Shown here: one piece after another, positions 25,501 to 33,210 of the stretch
How positions within the stretch are numbered: position 1 is the first letter of the stretch
How the letters are laid out: every line of letters starts with the position of its first letter
Source of the DNA: Nitrobacter vulgaris
GTDB lineage: Bacteria > Pseudomonadota > Alphaproteobacteria > Rhizobiales > Xanthobacteraceae
DNA length: 64,000 nt
NCBI RefSeq assembly: GCF_031453995.1
Contig: NZ_JAVDPZ010000001.1
Span: 162,413 to 226,412 of the forward strand
Direction of reading: 5' to 3'
Translations under genes and position numbers: made by a program
The notes under the pieces: model-generated
The model's database searches: none
The model's input: the letters and a program-made list of their open reading frames with translations, nothing else
What the model was told of the DNA's origin: nothing

Positions 25501-28385
25501 TCTTCGCCAACACGTTCTTCGCGCTGGAGGAGACCGGTCTGGCTTATCCGTCGCTGTTCCAAAAGGCGAGCGACGAGACACGCAAACTAGACGCGTGGCT
25601 GCGTGTCTTCGCGAGCGCGTCCAGGGTGCGAGAAGGAAAATATTTCGACCGCAACAATTACATGACCTGGGACAGGCCGCAGGCCGTGCCGAAGAACAAC
25701 CGGGTTCGCCGGTTTGGCGACAAGGTGTTCGGCTCGGGTCTAGACGACGGCCTGCAGCGGGTTCTCGACACTTTTGACGCGCAAGGCCATTCCGGCGGCG
25801 TCGTCGAGGTCGGCAAGCTGCATTTGCGCGTTACCGAGGCGGGCGACTCGTTCTGGAGATGCGAGTCCTGCGAGCGTGTCCATCTCCATCGCGGAGAGCA
25901 GATCTGCACCCGTTGCTATATGCCGCTGCCGGACAATCCGACTGGCGCGGTTGACGCCCTGTGGAGCGCGAACTTCCTCGGACGGCGCATCGTCCGGGGA
26001 CACGACCAGGGCATCAAGCGCTTTCGCCTGAAGTGCGAGGAACTGAGCGGACAGACAGAGAATTTTTCTGACCGCCTTCGACGGTTCAAGGACATCTTCG
26101 TCGGCCAGTCCAACGAAGTCGGCCGCCTCGCGGAAGAGATCGATATGCTTTCGGTAACGACGACCATGGAGGTCGGCATCGACATCGGCTCGCTGCAGAC
26201 GGTCTACCAGGCCAACATGCCGCCGCAGCGATTCAACTATCAGCAGCGCGTCGGCCGGGCGGGGCGCCGCGGCCGGGCGTTTTCGTTCGTGACGACCTTC
26301 TGCCGTGGCCGCAGCCACGACGCCTTCTATTTCCGCCACCCCCAGTCGATTACCGGCGACGCGCCGCCGCCGCCGTTCCTCGCCGTGGACCATGATCCGA
26401 TACCTCTTAGGCTCCTCAGGAAGGTATGGCTGCGCGCCGCCTTCTCCATGGTGCGCGACGAATGCATCGAACGCGGCGACATCTATCCCGGTGACGACCT
26501 CGTGCCTCCGGACGTCCACGGCGAGTATGTGCCGACGGGCGAATTCTACGCCGCCGGGTCGCTTTGGCCCGATCGATTATTGGCGGCCCTGCAGCAGAGG
26601 CAGTACGTCCGCGACCGCTTCGTGCACTCCGCCATCCTGGATCCGGCGCAGCGCGCGCGTCTGCTGGCGGCGTCCGCGCCCAAGACGCTGCTCGACGAGA
26701 TCATGGGCCGGAAGGATGCGGCGCCTCGCGACAACGCCGGCCTCGCGCAATTCCTGGCCGAGCAGGGTCTGCTGCCGATGTACGGAATGCCCACCCGCGT
26801 GCGCAACATGTACCTGGGAATGGTCAGGGAGGGCCGCGGCTCGGATGAGGAGTTGTCGTGGCTCTCCATGGACCGCGACCTCGAGATGGCCATTTTCGAA
26901 TTCGCGCCGGGCAGCGTGCTCGTAAAGGACAAAGAGAAGCATAAGGCGGTCGGTTTCACGGGCAGCATGCTGGAACCGGAGCGGCGAGGCAAAAACATCA
27001 TGGCGCACCCGCCGGTGACCAATTGGATCAGCGAGTATGGCTTCGTCGGCTGGTGCGCTGCCTGCGGCGCGGCCAAACACGAACGCGAACGGTCGGTCGG
27101 CACCGTGCAGTGCGACGATTGCCGGGCCGACATACTCCCCGAGCAATTCCGGCATTACATTTCACCCTCGGCTTTTCGGACCGACTTCCGTCCGGAAGAC
27201 GGGGATCTCGAGGAGGTCGGCGTGATGTCGACCCGCACGGTGGCGACCGTCGCGCGCGAGGGCAAACCGCAGGACGTCGGAAGCATCCGGATCCACGCCG
27301 GTGCCGGCACGACGATCATGCAGTTGAACGACGGCCGCCCTGACGATCTCGGGGAGCAGCAGCTCTTCGAAGTTGACATCATGACTGATCAGGACGTCGC
27401 CGCTTTTCCGCGCGGCGTGCAGCTCGAGCAGCAGGCGATCGACACCAAGGTCTCGATCAAGGAGAGAAACAAGCGCCTTCAGAAGACCGCCGACGGGATC
27501 GGCCAGTTCGGCTTATTCGCGCGGAAGGCGACCGAAGCCGTGTTCGTGGAGGCCATCCGGTTCAACGATCGGCTGAACATCGATCTCGTCACCAAAAGCG
27601 GCGACCGCAGGCACATCGCGGCCCGTGCCGCGGCCATCAGCGCCACACATCTGCTGGTGCAGAAGGCCGCGCTCGAGCTGGACGTGGCGCCCGACGAGTT
27701 CGAGGCGCTCGAGCCGCGCCTGCGGCAGGGGCGGCCGATGCTGCAGATCGCCGACACGCTGATCAACGGCTCGGGGCTTTGCCGTCGGCTTTGCCAGCCT
27801 GGTGCCGACGGGCGTCCCGACATCGCCCGTCTCATGGACGAAGTTCTGACGGCGCGCGACGAATGGCCTCTCGTGGACTTCATGGACGCCGAGCACGAAG
27901 CGCAGTGCTCGACCTCATGCTACATGTGCATCCAGCAGTATCAGAACAGGCGTTATCATCCGCTTCTAGATTGGCGGCTCGGCCTCGCGTACCTGCGATC
28001 GATGACGAACCCCGCATTCCAGTGCGGCCTCGACGGCGACTTCGATTCCTATCCGGAGCTGAAGGGATGGCTCGAAAAGGCGCAGGCCCAGGCTGAAGCA
28101 GTTGCTTCGATGCGCCCGAAGTTCTGGCGGGCCGAACGGGTCGGGACCATGCGTTTGCCCTGTTTGGTCGAGACCGACGGAAAGCAGCGTGTCGTCCGGA
28201 GGCTGGTGGTGGTCCATCCGCTGTGGCGCGCCGACCACGCGCTTCTGAGCCGCCTGGGCGTCGAGGCTCTTGGAGTTCGCACGCTTCCGATCGACACCTT
28301 CGATCTCGAGCGGCGGCCTCTCCGCGCGTTGGAGATGGTCGAGGAGAGGAGGCCGGCACCTGCCTTCCAGGCCAACGGCGATTAG
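22524..28385 (+). CDS. druE: Giant DEAD/DEAH helicase with DUF1998 (DruE of Druantia type II)
   Basis: This encodes a 1953-residue ATPase, the shared core of all Druantia systems. Walker A is TSGTGSGKTES (residues 130-140), motif II is IDELHLVRG near 369, motif III is ASSASLPLD near 409, and motif VI is QQRVGRAGRRGRAF near 1240. Four cysteine pairs look like zinc ribbons: CEACGE (about 645), CCPKCGTDY (768), CESCERVH with CTRCYMP (1112-1135), and CAACGAA with CDDC (1511-1530). The DUF1998 end is CSTSCYMCIQQYQNRRYHPL (about 1793) followed by LLDWRLG. The start is GTG, inside the end of druG. It probably acts on invading phage DNA. Confidence 0.88.
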   Translation: MLDPIGGFERIKDFFISYVETAFRISSEETAGRRRALLESDGALATVPFLEPVLRYEQYEDPLEKLISDERLSHLSEAGRKAFVELALSGLFDGESAAGSIKRKSMYNPYIHQVEMLFRGAKRGKPGIVTSGTGSGKTESFMLPVLATLANEAVKWPAPQPGFLQERWWAGGDPFVHMRRNESPKRPKALRAIILYPMNALVDDQMVRLRRTLNSHEARAVMDEHFSGNRIFFGQYTSSTPVTGYEIHPRRSKDRGEKSRRARRGALLREEMRRFESDQAAARQHDADARQAAAAAGKNAPDPTRFIFPSVDGGEMVSRWDMHRAPPDVLVTNASMLGTMLSREVEDRIFESTREWLAGDPDSYLFLIIDELHLVRGSAGTEVSFLIKSLLQRLGLDKPELIHKVRILASSASLPLDPENEAQSLRYLRDLFAPYGTSQSPGDPGTLETAFWRDCVVPGKPHLDRIALAQLPIGPFADLVAASDPKNEGLVRDVPRSRPVEAALEKIGAALGLNPKDSEFVQTLSRRAAEILTSACIDGDNVRATSIDRLAAAIFGDAGATHALKGLMLARALPESEGHKGATPQGLPSFRFHGFIRNVEGLFGSVDVGNTEIRIGDLTIERGVSHGRPIGDSARGRRLFELLYCEACGELLLGGQRGSSAGNTNVVELLPSAADLEAIPEKASSEYYDKMTWAQFAVFWPKSATPRTSERGYDVWTKAALDPSTGAVTERDDVPSGHIGGHIYFQTDAAITNSRGKTDRLRMAQPFCCPKCGTDYSFRPRTGRASSPIRAFRTGVGKASQMVATELFELLHAIRAEPKSIVFSDSRQDAANQSLEIERLHLRDLRREILVTAARECLAEAQAKYVSQEERERILRGLKDDMKAMMARMTQWTKIDDELKGIDLGSKKIRLDYLLQYGSRDRALSRITAEFVGLGIHPFDEVGRAKFDDKPWWDAFGRLAGVAQFSPQLPADRQLDLERRIMTNQYELVEDVIFANTFFALEETGLAYPSLFQKASDETRKLDAWLRVFASASRVREGKYFDRNNYMTWDRPQAVPKNNRVRRFGDKVFGSGLDDGLQRVLDTFDAQGHSGGVVEVGKLHLRVTEAGDSFWRCESCERVHLHRGEQICTRCYMPLPDNPTGAVDALWSANFLGRRIVRGHDQGIKRFRLKCEELSGQTENFSDRLRRFKDIFVGQSNEVGRLAEEIDMLSVTTTMEVGIDIGSLQTVYQANMPPQRFNYQQRVGRAGRRGRAFSFVTTFCRGRSHDAFYFRHPQSITGDAPPPPFLAVDHDPIPLRLLRKVWLRAAFSMVRDECIERGDIYPGDDLVPPDVHGEYVPTGEFYAAGSLWPDRLLAALQQRQYVRDRFVHSAILDPAQRARLLAASAPKTLLDEIMGRKDAAPRDNAGLAQFLAEQGLLPMYGMPTRVRNMYLGMVREGRGSDEELSWLSMDRDLEMAIFEFAPGSVLVKDKEKHKAVGFTGSMLEPERRGKNIMAHPPVTNWISEYGFVGWCAACGAAKHERERSVGTVQCDDCRADILPEQFRHYISPSAFRTDFRPEDGDLEEVGVMSTRTVATVAREGKPQDVGSIRIHAGAGTTIMQLNDGRPDDLGEQQLFEVDIMTDQDVAAFPRGVQLEQQAIDTKVSIKERNKRLQKTADGIGQFGLFARKATEAVFVEAIRFNDRLNIDLVTKSGDRRHIAARAAAISATHLLVQKAALELDVAPDEFEALEPRLRQGRPMLQIADTLINGSGLCRRLCQPGADGRPDIARLMDEVLTARDEWPLVDFMDAEHEAQCSTSCYMCIQQYQNRRYHPLLDWRLGLAYLRSMTNPAFQCGLDGDFDSYPELKGWLEKAQAQAEAVASMRPKFWRAERVGTMRLPCLVETDGKQRVVRRLVVVHPLWRADHALLSRLGVEALGVRTLPIDTFDLERRPLRALEMVEERRPAPAFQANGD

Positions 28386-28876
28386 CGAAGGGGCATCGAA
28401 GCAAACAGGCGGCGAAGGATTCTGTCCAATTTGGCGGTATCCTTCGCCTGGCACTCCCAGATGACCGCGCATCGCCATCCGGACTTTTTCAGGAGCTTGA
28501 CGGATTCCTGGTCCCGACGCATGTTTCGACGAAGTTTCTTCGTCCAATAATCGACATTGGTTCGGGGTATTCTCGCCCTTTCGCAGTTCCGGTGCGAATG
28601 CCAGAAGCAACCGTTCACGAACACCGCCGTTCGCCACCGGGGGAAAACGAGATCAGGTTTTCCGGGCAGATCGGCACAATGAAGTCGAAAACGGAGACCA
28701 AACGCATGCGCCGCTTTCCTCACGACCATTTCGAGGGTCGTGTTCTTCGATTTGACTTGAGCCATCGTCCAAGAGCGATGGCAAGCGTAGCTTTCTTTGG
28801 ACTTGGGCTGCTTGCCGGTCCCTCTGTCAGCCCGTTTTGCACGGGCCCGGCCTGCGGCTCTGCGATGAACTGCCAT
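28382..28876 (-). CDS. vsr: Very short patch repair endonuclease (Vsr)
   Basis: This encodes a protein of about 164 residues that nicks DNA 5' of T in T:G mismatches left by deamination of 5-methylcytosine. Signatures are HRSWTMAQVKSKNTTLEMVV at the start of the fold, then GKPDLVF with the metal-binding Asp, FVNGCFWHSHRNC with the active-site His, and the C-terminal VIWECQAKD. ATG 28876 is my preferred start; longer in-frame extensions add a basic, unconserved leader. Its last four bases overlap the end of druE tail to tail. Vsr genes travel with cytosine methylases, so it probably protects the host from mutations caused by DruM. Confidence 0.92.
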   Translation of the reverse strand: MAVHRRAAGRARAKRADRGTGKQPKSKESYACHRSWTMAQVKSKNTTLEMVVRKAAHAFGLRFRLHCADLPGKPDLVFPRWRTAVFVNGCFWHSHRNCERARIPRTNVDYWTKKLRRNMRRDQESVKLLKKSGWRCAVIWECQAKDTAKLDRILRRLFASMPLR

Positions 28877-29084
28877 TGGTCGTCCGTATGGCGCGCGGCG
28901 AGGGCGTTTTCGAGGCCGTCGAATATGGCTCGCCTTATCCGGCACGCTCCGCGGCAATGATAGCAGTCTGGATAATACGGGCGGGACGAACTGAATGCCG
29001 CAACTGCAAAACAGCGAACTAAAGACATTCATCGAAGACCATGAACTCGAACGTCTTGCCCTTGATGAGTGTTCACGCCGTATC

Positions 29085-29317
29085 CGCGCAAGTCCACGAT
29101 CAGATCCCCGACCCCTGCTTCGTTACAAAGCAACAGTCGGCGCCTATCTGAGCCTTATACCGCGGCGAACCCCGGTGAAACTGACACCGATGGCAAGATA
29201 TCTCCGATCTAACCTGTTCGAGGCCCGACCGGTCTTCTCTCAAGGCCTGGGGCATGAAGCTCGCAAAGCGCGCTTGGGTCGATCTCGACGACGTTAAGGC
29301 GGGCCAGCTCGTCCTGA
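29085..29317 (+). pseudogene. IS110-family transposase remnant
   Basis: On the plus strand one frame gives SDPRPLLRYKATVGAYLSLI followed by PRR, and after a divergent patch RYLRSNLFEA; a shifted frame then reads AWGMKLAKRAW. This order (ATVGAYLGLTPRR, then LRTYLFEAA, then LKAWGMRLAKR) is the C-terminal transposase_20 region of IS110/IS1111-type transposases. At least one frameshift and missing ends show that it is dead. No terminal repeats were found. Confidence 0.55.
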
Positions 29318-29938
29318 TATTCGGCACGCCGGCTCACGGCTGAGCAAGCCGGGCAGCGGACGAGATCGAGGCGCGCCATGGCGCTGCCCACATATAATTG
29401 GTAATTGGCTCAATCTGGCGTCGCTGGCGCGCTCTCGAGTTCCTGTTGACCAACCACGTTTCCGATCCATGGAAAAATATAAGCAGCTCCTTAAGCACGA
29501 CGAGGCCACCGAAAGCCCATTTGCGCATCATGGCCGCCGGCATCGCGATCAGTCCGCGGCTGCTCGAGCTAACGATCATCGAGCACGAGAGCAACCGCAG
29601 CGGCATCCGGCACCGAACGTACCACCGAGCTCGTATGCTTGGGGTGGAACGATGTGGATGCGGAGGTCGCCGGATGTGGTTACGCCGGCGGCGGTGGTTA
29701 CGCTAGCGGTGGCGTTTGACTGCAGCGACCCATTCGACAGACTTCGCACACTTCGGATGATTTTCAGCTGTCCCGCTGTTCGGGTTGCTTTCGCGAGAGC
29801 AGAGCGGCACCCGTCCATGCGAAAATTTATGACCGCGGCTCTCTCGGGCGTCAGAAACGGTGGTGTCGGTAACGGCAACCGCGTGAGCAACCGTGTCCAT
29901 GGCGCTCCCGAGATGGGGCTGTACCCCTCGCGCAGAAT

Positions 29939-29961
29939 TGCGGTATTATGGCGCAAACGCC
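29939..29961 (+). repeat. 23-bp inverted repeat, left copy
   Basis: The 23 bases TGCGGTATTATGGCGCAAACGCC are repeated exactly in reverse complement at 33188-33210; partial matches extend 8 bp further out. The inner GGCG-CAAA-CGCC is itself a short palindrome. The pair encloses 3.2 kb holding the GAF gene, the broken IS1595 transposase and two small genes. It may be the terminal repeat of a non-autonomous unit. Confidence 0.6.
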
Positions 29962-30010
29962 AAAAGACATTTGAACGGCTCGGCCTAAGTCTCCGGCAAA
30001 GGAGACGACG

Positions 30011-30463
30011 ATGCCAAGAGCCGAGATACTATCCAAGCAAGCCCTTCTGACCCTGACCCAACTTCACGCCGAGTTGGGCGGTAAGATCGAATCCAACCGC
30101 CAATCGGGCAATAAGCTCCGCGCTCAGATGGTTCAAGTCGAAGCCGTCATGAAGATGCTTGACCCAGACTTCAACGCGCGGGCGATCTCCGCCAAGCGCC
30201 GGAACACCGGCAATCCTTGGTTCAGGCGCGGCACTCTATATAGGAGCGCCATAGCCGTACTGCGACGGGCTGCGGAGCCTATGACGGCGCGGGAAATATC
30301 GGACGCGATGCTAGACGGAAAGTCGCCTGCGCCGACGCGTAAGCAGGAGGAAGCCGTACAGGCGGCTATTTTGTCGTCGCTGCGAAATCACGCGGGGAAA
30401 GGCGTCCAGCAGGTCAATGAAGGAGCGCCTGCAAAATGGCAGATTAGGCAAACGCCCGGATGA
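30011..30463 (+). CDS. Hypothetical protein with winged-helix-like C-terminus
   Basis: This encodes a 150-residue basic protein. The first 60 residues are a long helix (LTLTQLHAELGGKIESNRQS and QMVQVEAVMKML). The C-terminal half, with MTAREISDAMLDG and AAILSSLRNHAGKGVQQVNE, has the spacing of a winged-helix DNA-binding domain. AAAGGAGA precedes the ATG. Small proteins like this are common on mobile DNA of Bradyrhizobium-type genomes; the role is unknown, perhaps transcriptional control. It stands alone on the plus strand, just inside the left inverted repeat. Confidence 0.6.
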   Translation: MPRAEILSKQALLTLTQLHAELGGKIESNRQSGNKLRAQMVQVEAVMKMLDPDFNARAISAKRRNTGNPWFRRGTLYRSAIAVLRRAAEPMTAREISDAMLDGKSPAPTRKQEEAVQAAILSSLRNHAGKGVQQVNEGAPAKWQIRQTPG

Positions 30464-30659
30464 CGTCATCCGCGTGGGACGCGCCTTTTTCATTCAGCGC
30501 CAGAATTTTGGGGCGCATAAGGTTAACTCGCACCTTTTGAAGGTCTTGCAAAAGTTGCATATCGCGCGGCGTTGCCTGGTCCGTCGCCAACTTTCGAATT
30601 AAAATCTCGATTTGGCGGACAATCTCCGCCTCTGGCGAGGTAGCCGGTTTCTCTGTCAT
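30444..30659 (-). CDS. Small acidic/helical hypothetical protein
   Basis: This encodes a 71-residue protein predicted to be fully helical (PEAEIVRQIEILIRKLATDQ, then LLQDLQKVRVNLM). No known domain is seen. It converges on the gene at 30011, overlapping its 3' end by 20 bp, and lies 179 bp downstream of the GAF membrane protein on the same strand, so the two could share a transcript. It is translated from MTEKPATS. Confidence 0.45.
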   Translation of the reverse strand: MTEKPATSPEAEIVRQIEILIRKLATDQATPRDMQLLQDLQKVRVNLMRPKILALNEKGASHADDVIRAFA

Positions 30660-30838
30660 GTCGTCGTCCTCGCGGTTAATCTTGATACACCCACAAAAAT
30701 GTATGAGCGATTAACACGCTATTTGAGAGACAGTTCCTTGATTCAATTGGTTTTTTTGCCTGTTGACAATACTCTAGTGGTATTGGGGAGCTTAGTCGAA
30801 TCATCTTTTGGTCAACCAGACTACCCATTGGTTCATCG

Positions 30839-31801
30839 TTACCGGCGCGCTGGCCCCGCCGCAGCTCGAACAGCCAAGGCTGCCATAGCGGCGATCGCTC
30901 TCACAGGTTCTGATGTAGATACGCCGTCCGCCGGTTCAATTGTGAAATGCCCTGGTAGGTCTGTAGTCACCACAACAACTCCCCAAGGAGTTTTACTTGA
31001 GCCTATACAAATCGGGATTGACGCCATTGAGCGGTATCGTTCGATGTCATATGGGCGGTTATTCGCAGCTAGATGGAAAACAGTACCTAACTCTGGCGCC
31101 GCCATATCGGGGATGATGATTTCGTTCCCCATGGAATAACAAACGCCAGCAACGCCGACGCCCTCCTGCCATAACCGCGCTTCTTCTATTTCGCACTCGA
31201 TTTTGCGAGCGTGCGCAATGCAACGCAAATTGATCTTATCTGATTCTCCGCTTGCCTCCGCCATATAGACGCAAATTGTCCAAGTCTCTTCGATGCTAAA
31301 ATCAAGCGCGACCAAGAGGGAATTACGGGCGGCGGCTAAACACGTTTGAATTATCTTAGCAGCGGCGACATCCGGAATATCCAGCGACTGCTCAATGCTC
31401 CCGCGCATTACATCCATTGAATTGTATAGCTCTAAACCTCTGTCGAGCTCCTTGCGAAGCACAGCTCTGTCGGCATTGAACCGTTCCATGCGACGTTCGC
31501 GCAACCGAGCTTCATCAATGGCCCTCCTTGCTACATCGAGCGTTGTGGCAATATCGGTTTCAGTCATTGCTACGAATACGCCGCCAATTGCAACCAAAAC
31601 AGCTCCGGCAAATCCAGCGATGCTCCATGATGAAAATTCATGGTTCGCGTGGGCTAATTCTACTCCCTGACAAACTGCAGCTATGGTGGCTCCCCCCAAA
31701 ACCAATCCAAGCTTTACAAACATTGAGGCGTTGAAATGCTTTTTTGCGAAACTCAGAAATTTGGCAGATAGTTCATTTGCAAGGTTCGATAAAACATCCA
31801 C
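30839..31801 (-). CDS. Membrane-anchored GAF-domain protein
   Basis: This encodes a 320-residue protein with two N-terminal membrane helices (about 29-47 and 60-80), a charged helical linker (85-125, RRAIDEARLRERRMERFNAD) and a C-terminal GAF-like domain (about 150-310). The GAF character shows in AARNSLLVALDFS, the GVAGVCYSMGNEIIIPD turn and SMASIPICIGSSKTPWGVVV. GAF domains bind small ligands such as cyclic nucleotides or haem; here the ligand is unknown and no output domain is fused. The DNA is clearly more AT-rich than the neighbouring Druantia genes, which suggests a separate origin. Confidence 0.72.
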   Translation of the reverse strand: MDVLSNLANELSAKFLSFAKKHFNASMFVKLGLVLGGATIAAVCQGVELAHANHEFSSWSIAGFAGAVLVAIGGVFVAMTETDIATTLDVARRAIDEARLRERRMERFNADRAVLRKELDRGLELYNSMDVMRGSIEQSLDIPDVAAAKIIQTCLAAARNSLLVALDFSIEETWTICVYMAEASGESDKINLRCIAHARKIECEIEEARLWQEGVGVAGVCYSMGNEIIIPDMAAPELGTVFHLAANNRPYDIERYRSMASIPICIGSSKTPWGVVVVTTDLPGHFTIEPADGVSTSEPVRAIAAMAALAVRAAAGPARR

Positions 31802-31874
31802 CTAAGGTGCCTCCAAAATCCTTTTTGTCTGATCTTGTGCAATATACAACGCCAGCAAATATTGAAACAGACAG

Positions 31875-32133
31875 TTACTGAGCGCGCCGCTGCCAGTACC
31901 CACTGAAATCCACCGACTTTCCACGGTTCATTGCCAGCGCGGCCAGTCGGCTCACCTGTTCGCCGTTTGACGTGCGCCGGTTATCTTCCCGCCATGAGCT
32001 TTCCTGGGCATAGCGGAGCAAATACGCGCCAGCGATATGGTGATGAATGCCGACCTCGGCGCGGCGCAGGCGAGAGAAGTATTCCTCAGCTTGGTTCGTG
32101 CAGGCGCCGTCAAGGCTATTCGCTTCTTGATGA
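31875..32133 (-). pseudogene. IS1595-family transposase, C-terminal half (inverted)
   Basis: The minus strand encodes SLDGACTNQAEEYFSRLRRA, then GIHHHIAGAYLLRYAQESSWREDNRR and FSGYWQRR before the stop. This is the C-terminal third of an ISXO2-like (IS1595 family) DDE transposase, including the catalytic Glu region. Its expected N-terminal part is not upstream on the same strand but lies next to it in the opposite orientation (32134-32785). An inversion has therefore cut the gene in two. Confidence 0.75.
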
Positions 32134-32785
32134 GATGCTGAGAAGACTTTCCGCGATATTCGATGGCACGAAACCAACGGTGAGCCGGTCTGCCCGAATT
32201 GTGGCAGCCTCGACGCCTACGACTGCCGCCGCTTGAAGGGCGCACCCCGTTTCCGCTGCAAAGGCTGCGGAAAGGATTTCAGGATTACCAGCGGGACGCT
32301 GTTCGCCAGCCATAAGCTCCCGCTGCGCTGCTACCTCGCTGCCATCGCCATCTTCTGCAACGAGGTTAAGGGCAAGTCCGCGCTGGCCCTGAGCCGCGAC
32401 CTCTGCATTTCACAAGTGCGCGTTCGTCCTGTTGCACAAGCTGCGCGAAGCGATGGCAGAGGAAATGAAGGGCCGTATTGTTGGCGGGGAAGGCAAAACT
32501 GCTGAGGTTGATGGCGGCTATTTCGGCGGCTACGTAAAGCCCGCCAATATGAAGGCCGATCGGCATGACCGTCGTTACACCCGCAACCAGAGCGGCAAGC
32601 GCAAGGTGGTCGTAATCGTCCGCGAGCGCGGCGGAAATTCGGTACCGGCTGTGTTCGGCAGCGAGAGCCGCGCCGCCTCGTTCATTAAAGCTCGCATCGC
32701 CAAGGGCACCGTCGTTCATGCCGACGAGGCCAGGTTCATGGGACGGCCTGCATGAACGCTTCGAAATGAAGCGTATCAACCAGGC
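32134..32785 (+). pseudogene. IS1595-family transposase, N-terminal two-thirds
   Basis: The plus strand encodes a zinc ribbon (VCPNCGSLDAYDCRRLKGAP and FRCKGCGKDFRITSGT), a helix-turn-helix region and the DDE core start TAEVDGGYFGGYVKP and GTVVHADEA, ending with FEMKRIN. There are two frameshifts, near 32418 and 32740. At the end the coding sequence stops exactly where the inverted C-terminal half would fit. The element is dead; its neighbours were rearranged by it. Confidence 0.78.
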
Positions 32786-33141
32786 TGTCCCCAGAACAAC
32801 GAACAGCAATTTTGGATCGTTTGAATCCTCTCCAAGACAAGGGAAAAGTTCTCATCAACGCCCTAATGGGCGATGCCGAGGCCTTCCAATTCAGTGACCA
32901 AATTCTTTCAGTCCTAAGGGATGCTGGATATGCTGCGGAAGAGGTGCCCCAAGGCGATCGGTTACTATCACTGAATCGTACCGGCCTCTTTCTTTGGATG
33001 AAGGACGCCAAAAACCCACCTGAGCGAGCCAAGAATATCGCTACCGCTTTCAGACTTGTGGGAATTGAAATGTTGGGGGATTCGGTCGCCGACATAAACG
33101 ACGCAGACACGGTGGTTCTGGTGGTTAGCTCGCACCCGTAA
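32785..33141 (+). pseudogene. C-terminal fragment of a rhizobial membrane-linked protein
   Basis: From the end of the IS fragment one frame reads LSPEQRTAILDRL, then GKVLINALMGDAEAFQFSDQ, LFLWMKD and VADINDADTVVLVVSSHP. It fits the soluble C-terminal domain of Bradyrhizobium-type proteins that normally carry N-terminal membrane helices before this region. Here coding starts abruptly at the transposase debris with no start codon except an internal TTG (32812). I read it as a gene beheaded by the IS1595 insertion. Confidence 0.5.
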
Positions 33142-33187
33142 TTCATAGCGCCGCACCATCTAGGTTCGGCGCGTCCCCCTCGCTTGT

Positions 33188-33210
33188 GGCGTTTGCGCCA
33201 TAATACCGCA
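33188..33210 (-). repeat. 23-bp inverted repeat, right copy
   Basis: Exact reverse complement of 29939-29961. Together they delimit a 3.27-kb segment. No flanking target duplication is obvious at the outer edges. Confidence 0.6.

Larger units (their letters stand above)
28877..30010. other. Degenerate spacer between vsr and the next gene
   Basis: About 1.1 kb with no intact gene. It contains the IS110-type remnant at 29085-29300 and one arm of a 23-bp inverted repeat at 29939-29961. The rest shows only short frames on both strands. Confidence 0.5.

Noticed and set aside
16646..28385. DISARM type 2 as the identity of the operon
   Set aside because: DISARM also has a C5 methylase and a DUF1998 protein, but as separate DrmA helicase and DrmB plus a phospholipase-D DrmC. 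Here the helicase and DUF1998 are fused in one 1953-residue protein and no PLD gene is present.
29703..29956. Minus-strand frames between vsr and 30011
   Set aside because: No start site, low complexity, no resemblance to known proteins.
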